DNA of 64,000 bases from Desulfarculales bacterium. Lineage in GTDB: Bacteria; Desulfobacterota; Desulfarculia; Desulfarculales; Desulfarculaceae. The stretch's first letter is position 1. Every line of letters begins with the position of its first letter. A program made the translations under genes and the position numbers. The stretch spans positions 1-64,000 of the forward strand of contig JAIRYI010000103.1 in the NCBI GenBank assembly GCA_031267815.1. The letters are read 5' to 3'. This document shows, one piece after another, positions 24,524 through 32,690 of the stretch. The notes beneath the pieces are model-generated. The model was not told where the DNA came from. It did not search any database and was given only the letters and a program-made list of their open reading frames with translations.

Positions 24524-24784
24524 ATGAGCATTGGCCGACAAACACATCTAGCTGATTTAGTTAATAAAACTCAAGCTCATATAAGCACCATCCTCTCTGG
24601 CAAACGTAGAGCGGGCTATGAATTAGCTGAACGGTTGGCGATTGTCACTGATACAGACGTAGCTTTGTGGATTAAAGGCTCGGCCGATGAACGCCGGGCA
24701 GCTTTTAAAAACTGGCAAAAAAAGAAGGCAACCTCGGCCAAGGTCGCCTCAAGTCAAACCATCCTCCAAAATGAAAGGTTTTAA
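24524..24784 (+). CDS. small Cro/Ner-like DNA-binding regulator
   Basis: 86 aa, first early gene. HTH pattern in THLADLVNKTQAHISTILSG with the helix after it (RRAGYELAERLAIVTDTDVA), close to XRE proteins that read 'grr.p....a..La.~tg.~~~~W'. Basic C-terminus. In Mu the Ner protein occupies this position and turns down early and repressor transcription. Stops 3 nt before the next gene. Confidence 0.78.
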   Translation: MSIGRQTHLADLVNKTQAHISTILSGKRRAGYELAERLAIVTDTDVALWIKGSADERRAAFKNWQKKKATSAKVASSQTILQNERF

Positions 24785-24787
24785 CTT

Positions 24788-25507
24788 ATGAAAAAGATAG
24801 CATCCCCGCCAGCGGTAGTCAACAACCAATCAAAGATTTTAGCCCATGAAGAATTTGGGCATATCCGCACTGTAAATGTAAACGGTCGTATCGGCGTTGT
24901 CGCTAAAGATATTGCAACGGCTATTGATGTTCGCTGGAACGGTATAATCAGTATCAAGCATGTGCCTGATGAATGGAGGGGGGTCATATATGATAGGACC
25001 CCCTTTGGAACCCAGCATATATACATCCTTTTTGAGGAAGGCCTCTATTTTTTCCTGGCCCGCTCCAATAAGCCCAAAGCCATGCCTTTTCAAAAATGGC
25101 TTACTGGGGAAGTTCTTCCCTCTATCCGTAAAACCGGTTCCTATGGTCATATCCCGTCCCGTCCTGCCCTGGAAGCTTACAACAATCCGGCTTTTGGCAT
25201 AAGCACCCGAGACCTTGCCAAAATTAAGGGGCAGGAACACCGGAAAGTTATGAGATCGGTCAAAAATCTTAACCGCCGGGCCAGAAAAAGCGGCCTCAAC
25301 CTTAACTTGAAAAGAGGGCGTTATCTGGGAGCCAACGGTCGCCACTATCCTTTATATATATTGCCTCCTCTGGCCTGGAATCTTTACCGGAGCGCTCCGT
25401 GCACCGTCACCGCCCTGGAACAGTCTTACAGCCAGGCCCGCAAGCAATTGAGCCTTCCGGCCAGGCCCCAAGAATCCAAACAGATTACGCTTTCCAACAG
25501 CTTATAA
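24788..25507 (+). CDS. Bro-N domain antirepressor-like protein
   Basis: 239 aa. Residues 20-120 follow the BRO-N pattern: FGHIRTVNVNGRIGVVAKDI, ISIKHVPDEWRG, YILFEEGLYFFLARSNKP, FQKWLTGEVLPSIRKTGSYG. The C-terminal half is basic (RRARKSGLNLNLKRGRYLG) and holds a second HTH-like part. Such proteins act as phage antirepressors or DNA-binding regulators. Its place right after the Ner-like gene supports a switch role. Confidence 0.88.
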   Translation: MKKIASPPAVVNNQSKILAHEEFGHIRTVNVNGRIGVVAKDIATAIDVRWNGIISIKHVPDEWRGVIYDRTPFGTQHIYILFEEGLYFFLARSNKPKAMPFQKWLTGEVLPSIRKTGSYGHIPSRPALEAYNNPAFGISTRDLAKIKGQEHRKVMRSVKNLNRRARKSGLNLNLKRGRYLGANGRHYPLYILPPLAWNLYRSAPCTVTALEQSYSQARKQLSLPARPQESKQITLSNSL

Positions 25508-25518
25508 GGAGTAACCCC

Positions 25519-25716
25519 ATGTCTACTATACCTCTGTCTTTCACCATAAATTACATGATTGACAAAATCCGGAAATCCCACGGCCTGACTAAAAAGCAGG
25601 CCCGGGATGTTCTGCTGGAATCCCTGATCCGCAACCGAGTGGTTGATGAGATTCTGCTCATGGCGGATTTCATCGTAGAAATAGAAAACAGCCAGGACGA
25701 AGAAAAGGCCGCCTAA
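25519..25716 (+). CDS. small early phage protein, unknown
   Basis: 65 aa from ATG 25519 with AAGGAGT upstream. Helical, amphipathic (MIDKIRKSHGLTKKQARDVL, RNRVVDEILLMADFIVEIEN). No family recognised. Part of a run of short, closely spaced early genes. Confidence 0.65.
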   Translation: MSTIPLSFTINYMIDKIRKSHGLTKKQARDVLLESLIRNRVVDEILLMADFIVEIENSQDEEKAA

Positions 25717-25739
25717 AACATGCCAAAGGAGATTTTCTC

Positions 25740-26066
25740 ATGGAAAAGAACATAACACGCGAAGACAGGGAACAATTTAACAATATGGTCATAACCGAAT
25801 TTCTCGGGCGCGACTACTACAGTTTGGAATCGGCCACGCGCGCGCTGAATAACCTGATGTATAGCAAAGTAAAAGTGAACCATCCCATGTTCAGCCACTT
25901 GGTGGCTGCGGTAATGCTCATGCCGGAAATGCTGGACTTTACCTTTCTCAATGGCGTCTTTGGCATTAGCTGGACATACACCCCGGCGGACGTGCTGGTT
26001 ATGGTATTTGAGCCGGATAAAGAGGCTTACGAAGCGCCATATCTTGAGCTAAAGGAGGCCGCCTAA
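25740..26066 (+). CDS. early phage protein, unknown
   Basis: 108 aa, AAGGAGA site upstream. Contains a Met/Leu-rich hydrophobic middle (LVAAVMLMPEMLDFTFLNGV) but no clear membrane helix. Ends in AAAGGAGGCCGCCTAATGG, giving the next gene its ribosome-binding site and a 1-nt overlap. Confidence 0.65.
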   Translation: MEKNITREDREQFNNMVITEFLGRDYYSLESATRALNNLMYSKVKVNHPMFSHLVAAVMLMPEMLDFTFLNGVFGISWTYTPADVLVMVFEPDKEAYEAPYLELKEAA

Positions 26067-26338
26067 TGGAAACGCTGAAAAATGCCGCCCAAGGCTCTAA
26101 TGTACTGGCCGATTCAGAAGAAGAAGCAAGACAAAAGATAATGGACTTTGTGATGGAAAAAGACGGGATTACTCCTAAAGAGCTTGCGGGTATCGCGGCT
26201 TGCTGGGAACTTCCGGCGGTGTATGTCCATGTCAATACAGTCAGAGCTGGCACCCATACCAGCATAAAAGTCGGCGGAGTGAATACAGGAAATATCGCGG
26301 TCGGCAATATAGAGGTAAATGCTCGCTACAAAGATTAA
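26066..26338 (+). CDS. early phage protein with C-terminal repeat, unknown
   Basis: 90 aa. N-terminal helix (SEEEARQKIMDFVMEKDGIT) and beta-rich end with a repeat of Gly-Asn-Ile-(Ala/Glu)-Val (VGGVNTGNIAVGNIEVNARY). Starts 1 nt inside the previous stop, so it is translationally coupled. No family recognised. Confidence 0.6.
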   Translation: METLKNAAQGSNVLADSEEEARQKIMDFVMEKDGITPKELAGIAACWELPAVYVHVNTVRAGTHTSIKVGGVNTGNIAVGNIEVNARYKD

Positions 26339-26343
26339 CTTAC

Positions 26344-26403
26344 GCGAAACCGCCCCAAAGGGGCGGTCGCGGCGGCGTGGTTGCCGCCGCCTGACGAGCA
26401 GCC
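26344..26403 (+). ncRNA. two-hairpin cis RNA element, copy A
   Basis: Stem 1 (26344-26370): outer GCGA/TCGC, an AA bulge, then CCGCCCC/GGGGCGG around AAA. Stem 2 (26370-26389): CGGCGGC/GCCGCCG with loop GTGGTT. Then CTGACGAGCAGCC and a ribosome-binding site. A second copy at 31613-31675 keeps the shape with different paired bases (compensatory changes) and the GTGG loop. It leads into the gene at 26420. Probably a binding site for a protein or a translation control element. Confidence 0.72.
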
Positions 26404-26419
26404 AAAAAAGGAGATAGAG

Positions 26420-26668
26420 ATGAGTAAAACTGAAACGAAAACCTATGATGAATTTATCAAAGATTTGATGACGTTTTCCCGGCAAGGCGCGCTTATACAA
26501 CCTTTTGTGATCCAGGCGCTTCAGTTTTTCAGTGAAGCGGTTTTGGTAAGTCATGAAAGCGGAATCCTGTCTGAACGCATGAGAAACTCTTTTGTCCACC
26601 CCGAAGCCTGGGCGGACTGCGCCAGAGAGATCCTCGAAAAAATGGATGTTCAGTATGGCAACAGTTAA
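26420..26668 (+). CDS. early phage protein, unknown
   Basis: 82 aa from ATG 26420, AAAGGAGA upstream. Helical (TYDEFIKDLMTFSRQGALIQ, FVIQALQFFSEAVLVSHES). Preceded by RNA element copy A. No family recognised. Confidence 0.62.
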   Translation: MSKTETKTYDEFIKDLMTFSRQGALIQPFVIQALQFFSEAVLVSHESGILSERMRNSFVHPEAWADCAREILEKMDVQYGNS

Positions 26669-26687
26669 TAAAAAGGAAAGGTGTACT

Positions 26688-26897
26688 ATGAAAGACTACT
26701 CTTCCGGCCAAGGCCCGGTATCAGCCAAGATTAAGGCGGTAATCAGCGCTTTAAGCGATCTGGCCGGCCGGCATAATTTCCCCTCTGACGTATATGTAAC
26801 CCTGCGGGCGGCGCGGGATGAACTGCGGGACGCGGCGGATCAGGCCTCAGATCTGGAAAAAGCGGCTATAAATCCGAACTCCCACGAGTGGGCATAA
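26688..26897 (+). CDS. small early phage protein, unknown
   Basis: 69 aa from ATG 26688 with AAGGAAAGG upstream; longer in-frame starts overlap the previous gene. Two helices (SAKIKAVISALSDLAGRHNF, YVTLRAARDELRDAADQASD). Lies 23 nt before the transposase gene. Confidence 0.6.
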   Translation: MKDYSSGQGPVSAKIKAVISALSDLAGRHNFPSDVYVTLRAARDELRDAADQASDLEKAAINPNSHEWA

Positions 26898-26920
26898 CTG
26901 AGAGCTTAACGGCTTAGATC

Positions 26921-29089
26921 ATGAAAAAAGCCTATACCACGACAGAGCTTACACCTATTTTGAACATGACAAAACAGGGAGTAATTTTTCGCGCCGCCCG
27001 CGAAGGCTGGCAGAGCCAGCAACGCCCAGGTCGCGGCGGCGGCAATGAGTGGTTGCTTACTTCCATGCCGGAAACCACCCGCCTGACCATTCAGACCGCC
27101 GAAGAGCGCCGGGCGCTGGAGCAGGAACGGGTTGCGCTGCCCGCGATTCAGCCGGGGCAGCTGGCCGGCCCGGCCCGTGATGATTACTACTCTGCGACTA
27201 TCCTGGATGACCAGCGCCGCTACCGTGCCCTGGCCAAGGCTGATCTGGTTCGTCTGTATCTGGATTGGCAGCGCCAACACGGGGCCACCAAGACACAAAA
27301 AAAGGCATTCATAGACGCCTATCTGGGCGGGGCCTGGCCAAAACTGTTACAGGAGTTCGGCTCGCGTATCTCCTGGCCATCGCTGGAGCGCTGGAAGCTG
27401 GAACAGGCCAGGGCCGGCAACGTGCTGGCCCTGGCCGACAAACGGGGCATTGCCCACAAAGGCCGGACAAACCTTACCGACCAACACCGAACCATTATCC
27501 TGGGGCAGATTTTGAACCCCAACGCGCCCAATGTCGCCCAATGCGCCCGGCAAATACGCAAACGCTGTATTGCTGAGGGCTTATGGGAGCCGTCAGAGCC
27601 AACCGTCCGCCGTTTTATCCGGGCTTATTCTTCGGAATGTTTTGATGAATACACCCTGTGGCGGGAAGGCAAAAAAGCCTGGAACGACAAATGCGCCATC
27701 AGCCTTTTGCGCGATTGGAATCTGGTCCAGGTGGGAGATGTGGCGATCGCCGACGGTCATACCCTAAATTTTGAAACCACCAACCCGGGAACCGGCAAAC
27801 CCAAGCGTATGACTCTGCTCCTGTTTTATGACGGAGCCAGCAGTCACCCATTAGGCTGGGAAATTATGGCTACGGAAAACGTGGCCTGCATATCTTCCGC
27901 TTTCCGCCGTTCCTGCCTGATCCTGGGCAAGTTTCCCAAGGTGGTTTATCTAGACAACGGCAAGGCCTTCCGGGCCAAGTTTTTCAGCGGCTGTGCTGAT
28001 TTTGAACAAGCCGGGTTTTTAGGGCTGTACCGTGATCTGGGCTGTGAGGTGATCCATGCCTGGCCTTATCACGGGCAGAGCAAACCTATTGAGCGCTTTT
28101 TCGGAACTATGCATGACTTGGAAGTCTTTATACCATCCTATACCGGCAACAGTATTTCCGCTAAACCGGCCCGCATGATGCGCGGCGAAATCATGCACCG
28201 GCAACTGTATGACAAGCTGGGCGGCAGGCCGCTCACCCTGGAAGAGACCCACCGGGTCATAGCAACGTGGTTCGCGGAATATTCGCTTCGGCCGCAACCC
28301 AGAACCCACCTGGCCGGCAAAACGCCCGCTGAAATTTTCCAGCCCGGGGTTGGTCCCGGGGTGGATGAGCGCCGCCTGACCCTGATGATGTTGCAAAAAG
28401 AAATAAAAACTATCACTAAAGATGGGTTCCGCCACCTGGGGCGCCTCTACTGGCATGAGGCCCTGGCTTCCCGGCGCCACCCGGTGGTGATTCGCTATGA
28501 CGATCATCTCTCTCCGTATACCGTGTTTGTCTACACCTTTGACGGGGAATTTATTTGCGAGGCCCGGGACCGGGATCATTATAAGATAGCTTCCGGTTTG
28601 CACCCAGCCGCCCAAGCCTTAGGCACGCCGGGGCAGGTGCAGGATTTGTCAGAAGCCCTTGCCCTGAAGAAAGGGCAGGAAAAGCTGGCCGGCGCCAATA
28701 TGCAGGCCATGCTTGATCTGGTTGTCCAGCCGGAAGTTAAGCGCCTGCAGGCCAATGTTTTCTCCCTTGAATCCTACAAGAAGCCCGGTGCTGAAACCCA
28801 AAAAAAATTGACCATGAGCGCCGAAACCGTCGCGGCCATTGAAGCCATTCAAGCCGAGCCGGACACGGCTATGGTTGAAAGCTATAAGCCAGGCGCTCTT
28901 TGCCGGTTTAAAGATGGCCTGGAGAAATACGAATACCTTTTCCGGATCAGGTTTGAACGGGAGATTGAGCTGGTAACCGAGGATCAGACTTGGTTTGAAG
29001 CCTTCCAGAACACGCCGGAGTTTGCCAAGCACTATCAGCGCCGCTTCGATCAGATGCGTGAAGTCTTCGCGCAATGGCGAAGCGCCTAA
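26921..29089 (+). CDS. MuA-type DDE transposase
   Basis: 722 aa. Residues 1-65 a winged-helix start (AYTTTELTPILNMTKQGVIF, EWLLTSMP) that in MuA binds the internal enhancer; 95-235 the end-binding region; 250-430 the RNase-H-fold core with D278 (IADGH), D345 (YLDNG) and E391 (SKPIERFFGT); then the beta-barrel and a helical tail that in MuA contacts MuB. Catalyses strand transfer for integration and replicative transposition. A weak ribosome-binding site suggests low expression. A truncated paralogue of its DNA-binding part lies at 23127-23561. Confidence 0.95.
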   Translation: MKKAYTTTELTPILNMTKQGVIFRAAREGWQSQQRPGRGGGNEWLLTSMPETTRLTIQTAEERRALEQERVALPAIQPGQLAGPARDDYYSATILDDQRRYRALAKADLVRLYLDWQRQHGATKTQKKAFIDAYLGGAWPKLLQEFGSRISWPSLERWKLEQARAGNVLALADKRGIAHKGRTNLTDQHRTIILGQILNPNAPNVAQCARQIRKRCIAEGLWEPSEPTVRRFIRAYSSECFDEYTLWREGKKAWNDKCAISLLRDWNLVQVGDVAIADGHTLNFETTNPGTGKPKRMTLLLFYDGASSHPLGWEIMATENVACISSAFRRSCLILGKFPKVVYLDNGKAFRAKFFSGCADFEQAGFLGLYRDLGCEVIHAWPYHGQSKPIERFFGTMHDLEVFIPSYTGNSISAKPARMMRGEIMHRQLYDKLGGRPLTLEETHRVIATWFAEYSLRPQPRTHLAGKTPAEIFQPGVGPGVDERRLTLMMLQKEIKTITKDGFRHLGRLYWHEALASRRHPVVIRYDDHLSPYTVFVYTFDGEFICEARDRDHYKIASGLHPAAQALGTPGQVQDLSEALALKKGQEKLAGANMQAMLDLVVQPEVKRLQANVFSLESYKKPGAETQKKLTMSAETVAAIEAIQAEPDTAMVESYKPGALCRFKDGLEKYEYLFRIRFEREIELVTEDQTWFEAFQNTPEFAKHYQRRFDQMREVFAQWRSA

Positions 29090-29104
29090 CATAAAGGAGG
29101 AGCG

Positions 29105-29821
29105 ATGCGAGACATTATTATTGATACCGAGGCTAAAATTCGCTTTGACGACGCGGTAGACGCCGCTTTTGGATCGGACAAAGCCCTATCCGGGTTTATT
29201 TTGGCTTATGGCCAGGCCGGCCGGGGCAAGTCCGTGGCTGCCGACGGCTACCACATTTCACGCAATGCGGGGGCTTATGTGCGGGTCTGGCAGAACTGGA
29301 GCCAGAGCGCTTTTCTGCAGCGGCTTCTTTTTGAGGTTCGGGGCAGTAACGAAGACATGCCGCGCTACAACGGCAACCGCTGTAAGGAAATTGTCGTCCA
29401 TCTTTTGCAAAACAAAAGACAACCCCTTTTCATTGATGAAGCCGACCGTTTGAAAGTCGACCGGATAGAAGACCTGCGCGACATTTATGAGATGACCGGG
29501 GTTCCGGTGGTGCTTATCGGCGAGGAGGGGCTTTTGGGCCTGCTGGCGGAACGCCGCCGCATCTGGAGCCGGGTAGTCTATGATATTGAATTTGGCCCTA
29601 TAAACGCCATTGAGGTGGCCACCTACGGTCAGCAGGCGGCCGGGCTGAAAATCCAGCCGGACTTATGCGGGCGCATAGCAGAAAAGAGCGAGGGCGATTT
29701 TCGCCTGGTCAGAAATATGATGCTTTTGTTGGAAAAGGCGGCCAAAGCCGCCGGGACCATGCAGGTTGACAGCCCCATGCTGGATACCGTCTTTTCTTCC
29801 CGCAGCTGGCGGAGGAAGTAA
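29105..29821 (+). CDS. MuB-type transposition target ATPase
   Basis: 238 aa AAA+ protein. Walker A GQAGRGKS (about residues 36-43), Walker B PLFIDEADRL, sensor-like VVLIGEEGLL and Arg-rich AERRRIWSR. MuB forms ATP-dependent filaments on target DNA and stimulates MuA. It lacks the long N-terminal HTH of Mu's own protein, as do D3112-like homologues. SD AAAGGAGGAG, directly after the transposase. Confidence 0.92.
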   Translation: MRDIIIDTEAKIRFDDAVDAAFGSDKALSGFILAYGQAGRGKSVAADGYHISRNAGAYVRVWQNWSQSAFLQRLLFEVRGSNEDMPRYNGNRCKEIVVHLLQNKRQPLFIDEADRLKVDRIEDLRDIYEMTGVPVVLIGEEGLLGLLAERRRIWSRVVYDIEFGPINAIEVATYGQQAAGLKIQPDLCGRIAEKSEGDFRLVRNMMLLLEKAAKAAGTMQVDSPMLDTVFSSRSWRRK

Positions 29822-30453
29822 TGGAAGAGCCGCAAACCATTACCACCGCTATGGTGCGCCAGGCCATGCGCGGCTTTTGCGCCGACATCAAGGATCACCG
29901 CGTCAGCAACGCGCAACTTTATGAGGCTATGGGACTTACCCAGGAATGCGAGAAGGCCAGATTGCGCTCCTGCATAGCCGACATGACTCTCTCCGGCGAA
30001 ACTATTAAAATATCGCCCGGCCTGTATGAATATAATTTTAAATACCGCTCCAGAGAGAACACCTCCTATCCGGCAATCTGGCGCTTTGTGCGCACCCAAA
30101 AACCGGGTTGGAGCATAAGTTATGCCTGCCAGCTTACCCGCGTATCCTATTCCCGGACCGCCCGCTATATCGCCTGGCTGGAAAATGAAGGGTTTGTTAC
30201 CCGGCACGGTAAAGACAGCAAGACTACTCTGTACCACGCCACCGATAAAGCGGATAGAACGCCAGAAACACCTTATCCGCCCCTTACCGACCGCAACCCT
30301 TTTGAAAAAGAAAATGCCGCCGCCGCCCGGCTGGCCACGCTTATGCTGTGCCATGATCCTTACCAGCCGAGGGTGGCGGCTGAGATTGTAAAACATTGCA
30401 AAACATTGTTGGCAAGATTTGCTAAAAATACTAAGGAGGAACCCCATGCCTAA
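29821..30453 (+). CDS. early phage protein with winged-helix-like regions
   Basis: 210 aa, start overlaps the MuB stop (TAATG). Two HTH-like parts: VSNAQLYEAMGLTQECEKAR and SISYACQLTRVSYSRTARYIAWLENEGFV, the second a typical winged helix with its wing in RHGKDSKTTLYH. May regulate middle genes or assist replication. No family name is secure. Confidence 0.68.
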   Translation: MEEPQTITTAMVRQAMRGFCADIKDHRVSNAQLYEAMGLTQECEKARLRSCIADMTLSGETIKISPGLYEYNFKYRSRENTSYPAIWRFVRTQKPGWSISYACQLTRVSYSRTARYIAWLENEGFVTRHGKDSKTTLYHATDKADRTPETPYPPLTDRNPFEKENAAAARLATLMLCHDPYQPRVAAEIVKHCKTLLARFAKNTKEEPHA

Positions 30454-30952
30454 AACTGCGAAATTGCACGGCCCGGCGGTTGAAAACCAGGCCCAGGCCG
30501 AAGGAGTTCTGGCGGAGATGGCCGCCCTGGAGCGCAAAATGATTCAGGCTGATCTGGAGATGAGGGAAGCCTGCGACCTGGCCAAGGCCAAAGCCTGCGA
30601 GATAAAAAAGCCTCTGGAAAGCCGCTATAAAGAGCTTGAGGCGGTGATCAAGAAATGGGCGGCCATGAATAAATCTTTGCTGTTCACGGAGAGAAAAACC
30701 CTGGATTTGGCTTTCGGCACTTTGGGTTTTATCGCCAGCACTCAGATTCGCCAGATGCAGGACGTAAGTGAGCAGGAAACCCTGGCCAGAATTAAATCTT
30801 TCGGTTTCGCTGAGGCCATCAGGGTCAGCGAGTGTGTGAATAAGGAAGCGATGGAAGCCTGGCCGGAGGAACGTCTGGCTCTGGTGGGCTGCCTCCGGCG
30901 TACCCTGGATAAATGGTTTTGCAAGCCCAAGCAGGAAAAGGCCAATAGGTGA
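30446..30952 (+). CDS. gam: Gam-like host-nuclease inhibitor
   Basis: 168 aa from ATG 30446 with AAGGAGG. Long helices (AEGVLAEMAALERKMIQADL, KKPLESRYKELEAVIKKWAA) followed by the Gam core TLDLAFGTLGFIASTQIRQM. Mu Gam resembles Ku and coats DNA ends against RecBCD. Its place downstream of A and B is that of kil/gam in Mu. Confidence 0.88.
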   Translation: MPKTAKLHGPAVENQAQAEGVLAEMAALERKMIQADLEMREACDLAKAKACEIKKPLESRYKELEAVIKKWAAMNKSLLFTERKTLDLAFGTLGFIASTQIRQMQDVSEQETLARIKSFGFAEAIRVSECVNKEAMEAWPEERLALVGCLRRTLDKWFCKPKQEKANR

Positions 30953-30955
30953 GTT

Positions 30956-31120
30956 ATGACCAGCGAACAGCGGGAAATGCGGGCCGCGCAAAAGGCATAT
31001 TTCAAAACCTACTCCTACACAAACCTTCGTTCAAGCAAGGATTTAGAACGGCGTTTCGACGCCATTTTACAGGAATGCGCGGAAGGCGCGGGCCCTCAAA
31101 GCAGTTTATTTAATTCATAA
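30956..31120 (+). CDS. short ORF downstream of gam
   Basis: 54 aa, 3 nt after the gam stop: MTSEQREMRAAQKAYFKTYS ... FDAILQECAEGAGPQSSLFN. GAGTT precedes the ATG. Frame and spacing support a real small gene in an otherwise unexplained 180-nt gap; no function is known. Confidence 0.55.
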   Translation: MTSEQREMRAAQKAYFKTYSYTNLRSSKDLERRFDAILQECAEGAGPQSSLFNS

Positions 31121-31131
31121 AGGAGAAAAGA

Positions 31132-31434
31132 ATGACTCAGGCAGATTTTATAAATGCAGTGTATCAGAGTGATGCCACCCGTGAAATGAAAATCTCAAAA
31201 GCCACAATTAAACAAGTTTTGCTTTACGCCAGTTTGACGGGGTTGGAATTACTAAGACGTGGAATCGATGTGCCATTGTTCGAGTTAGGAGTAATTAAAC
31301 CGGTAGTTCGCGCTGCCCGCGAAGCGCGTAATCCTCGCACCGGCGATGTAGTAAATATCCCGGAACACTATGCCACCCAATACCGGCCCAGCAAAGCCGT
31401 AAAAAACGCGCTCAAGGGAGTACCTGATGCCTAA
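31132..31434 (+). CDS. phage-encoded HU/IHF-like DNA-bending protein
   Basis: 100 aa. Follows the HU layout: N-terminal helices (QADFINAVYQSDATREMKIS), DVPLFELGVIKPVVRAAREA, then RNPRTGDVVNIPEHYATQYRPSKAVKNALK, where 'RNP.TG' is the DNA-intercalating arm tip. Mu transposition needs host HU and IHF; a phage-borne copy between gam and gp16 may replace the host factor. Confidence 0.88.
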   Translation: MTQADFINAVYQSDATREMKISKATIKQVLLYASLTGLELLRRGIDVPLFELGVIKPVVRAAREARNPRTGDVVNIPEHYATQYRPSKAVKNALKGVPDA

Positions 31435-31609
31435 ATTCATAATCGAACAGGAAGTCGTTTTATTCCGTTCTTTTATTGTTGAGGCGGAAAACGAGGAAGA
31501 TGCGCAGGGGAAAGCCGTCTTTGATATTGATGAAGACATTAATTATATCTCCGTGTACGGAAAAGAATGGGGCATAATAAAAGATACCGAAACCATAGGA
31601 CAAGAATGA
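31427..31609 (+). CDS. small phage protein, unknown
   Basis: 60 aa, overlapping the HU-like gene by 8 nt. Acidic beta-rich domain (KFIIEQEVVLFRSFIVEAEN, EEDAQGKAVFDIDED). Similar small domains occur in many phages as proteins of unknown function. Confidence 0.6.
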   Translation: MPKFIIEQEVVLFRSFIVEAENEEDAQGKAVFDIDEDINYISVYGKEWGIIKDTETIGQE

Positions 31610-31612
31610 AAT

Positions 31613-31675
31613 GCGAAACCGGCCTCGAGAAGGCCGGTCGCCGGAGCGTGGCGGCTTCGGCCTGAAGATGCAGCC
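31613..31675 (+). ncRNA. two-hairpin cis RNA element, copy B
   Basis: Stem 1 (31613-31641): GCGA/TCGC, AA bulge, CCGGCCT/AGGCCGG. Stem 2 (31641-31660): CCGGAGC/GCTTCGG, loop GTGGCG. Tail CCTGAAGATGCAGCC precedes AAAAAGGAGGAG of the gp16 gene. Several pairs differ from copy A (26344-26403) yet stay complementary. Confidence 0.72.
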
Positions 31676-31699
31676 GAAATATCAAAAAGGAGGAGAACT

Positions 31700-32182
31700 A
31701 TGCAAAATATTACCGCCGCGCGGCATGCTATGTATGCCAAAACTGAGATTGCCCGCAAGCAGTTGCCGGGAATGGGGGATGACAACTTTTTCCAGGATTG
31801 GATGGCCAGCAAGTTTTTCGGGAAAAGATCGCGCAGAAATTTGACCTTCGATGAACTCAAGCGGATGGTGGATTTGCTGGGCCGCATGGGCGCTCACTAC
31901 ACCACAAATAAACCGGGTGGGCAGCAAAAACGGCCTTATGTCCGGCCTGACTTTATTGAAGTGTCCGATGATGATCCCAATGCCCCCACTAAACGTATGA
32001 TTTGCGCTATCTGGCACAAACTCGGCTACTCTATGACCGGCCTGGAAACCAGGATAGGCCGCCAAACCGGCTTATCCTCCATTTTAACTCTGCATGACCG
32101 GAAAGAGTTATCCGCAATCCTTACCGATTTGCGCAAGCGGGAAAAGGCCTTTGAGCGGCGGAAGGCGGTTGAGGGCGACTGA
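31700..32182 (+). CDS. Mu gp16-like protein (DUF1018)
   Basis: 160 aa. DUF1018 pattern: MGDDNFFQDWMASKFFGKRS, LKRMVDLLGRMG, then KRMICAIWHKLGYSMTGLET and a C-terminal HDRKELSAILTDLRKREK. Found before the middle/late switch genes in Mu-like phages; thought to regulate. AAGGAGGAG site after RNA element copy B. Confidence 0.85.
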   Translation: MQNITAARHAMYAKTEIARKQLPGMGDDNFFQDWMASKFFGKRSRRNLTFDELKRMVDLLGRMGAHYTTNKPGGQQKRPYVRPDFIEVSDDDPNAPTKRMICAIWHKLGYSMTGLETRIGRQTGLSSILTLHDRKELSAILTDLRKREKAFERRKAVEGD

Positions 32183-32202
32183 CAGAAAGATAGGGATGGG
32201 TT

Positions 32203-32652
32203 ATGAGTGCGTCATCAACTTTAATAAAAAGAATATTGGCCTTTGTCAATCATGGATGGAAACCATACAATAGAGAACCGTCTAAAAAAGTTTATGACAA
32301 GATAGACTGCCCGAACTTAGGCGCTAAAGGCACAAAAAAACCCCTCTGGTTTGTCCGCGAGGATATGCTGGCGTGCGTAACTTGTAACAGACCTTGCGTG
32401 TTATCCCAGCCGAAAGATTTTTATTTGCCTTTACCATTAAAATTCCAGCAAAATAAATCCTACCATCTAAACCCCAAGGAACTAATAACACACAAGGCGC
32501 TTTTGCGTATAGACGAAGCCGCCTATTGCCTCAATGTCAGCGACAGGCTCATTTATGACTGGATAGCTGAAGGAAAATTACGCAAAACCAAAATTATTCC
32601 GGTGAGAATACCCTCTGAGGATGTGGCCGCCCTGATGCGAGAGATTGAATAA
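32203..32652 (+). CDS. HTH protein in the Mor/C position; candidate late activator
   Basis: 149 aa. N-terminal part with Cys (KIDCPNLGAKG, MLACVTCNRPCVLS) suggestive of a metal site; C-terminal excisionase-like HTH (KALLRIDEAAYCLNVSDRLI, YDWIAEGKLR) ending in EDVAALMREIE. It is not similar to Mu Mor or C, but it lies after gp16 and its stop codon is 5 nt before the lysis late element, where Mu keeps gene C. Late activation is therefore an inference from position. Confidence 0.65.
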   Translation: MSASSTLIKRILAFVNHGWKPYNREPSKKVYDKIDCPNLGAKGTKKPLWFVREDMLACVTCNRPCVLSQPKDFYLPLPLKFQQNKSYHLNPKELITHKALLRIDEAAYCLNVSDRLIYDWIAEGKLRKTKIIPVRIPSEDVAALMREIE

Positions 32653-32657
32653 TAAAA

Positions 32658-32683
32658 TTCTTCGCAAATTCCGCGCCCCTTCC
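32658..32683 (+). promoter_or_regulatory. late control element, copy L (lysis-terminase unit)
   Basis: 26-nt plus-strand element beginning TTCTTCGCAAAT, then TCCGCGCCC and CTTCC. Matches copies P and I apart from up to three positions. It corresponds to Mu Plys. A TAATAAAAT stretch stands just upstream; a TATAGT lies 22 nt downstream in the hairpin loop. Confidence 0.8.
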
Positions 32684-32690
32684 GACAAAA

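Noticed and set aside
23126-27640. Recent duplication of the transposase by an assembly error
   Set aside because: The two DNA-binding regions differ at many positions in DNA and protein, so they are distinct paralogues.
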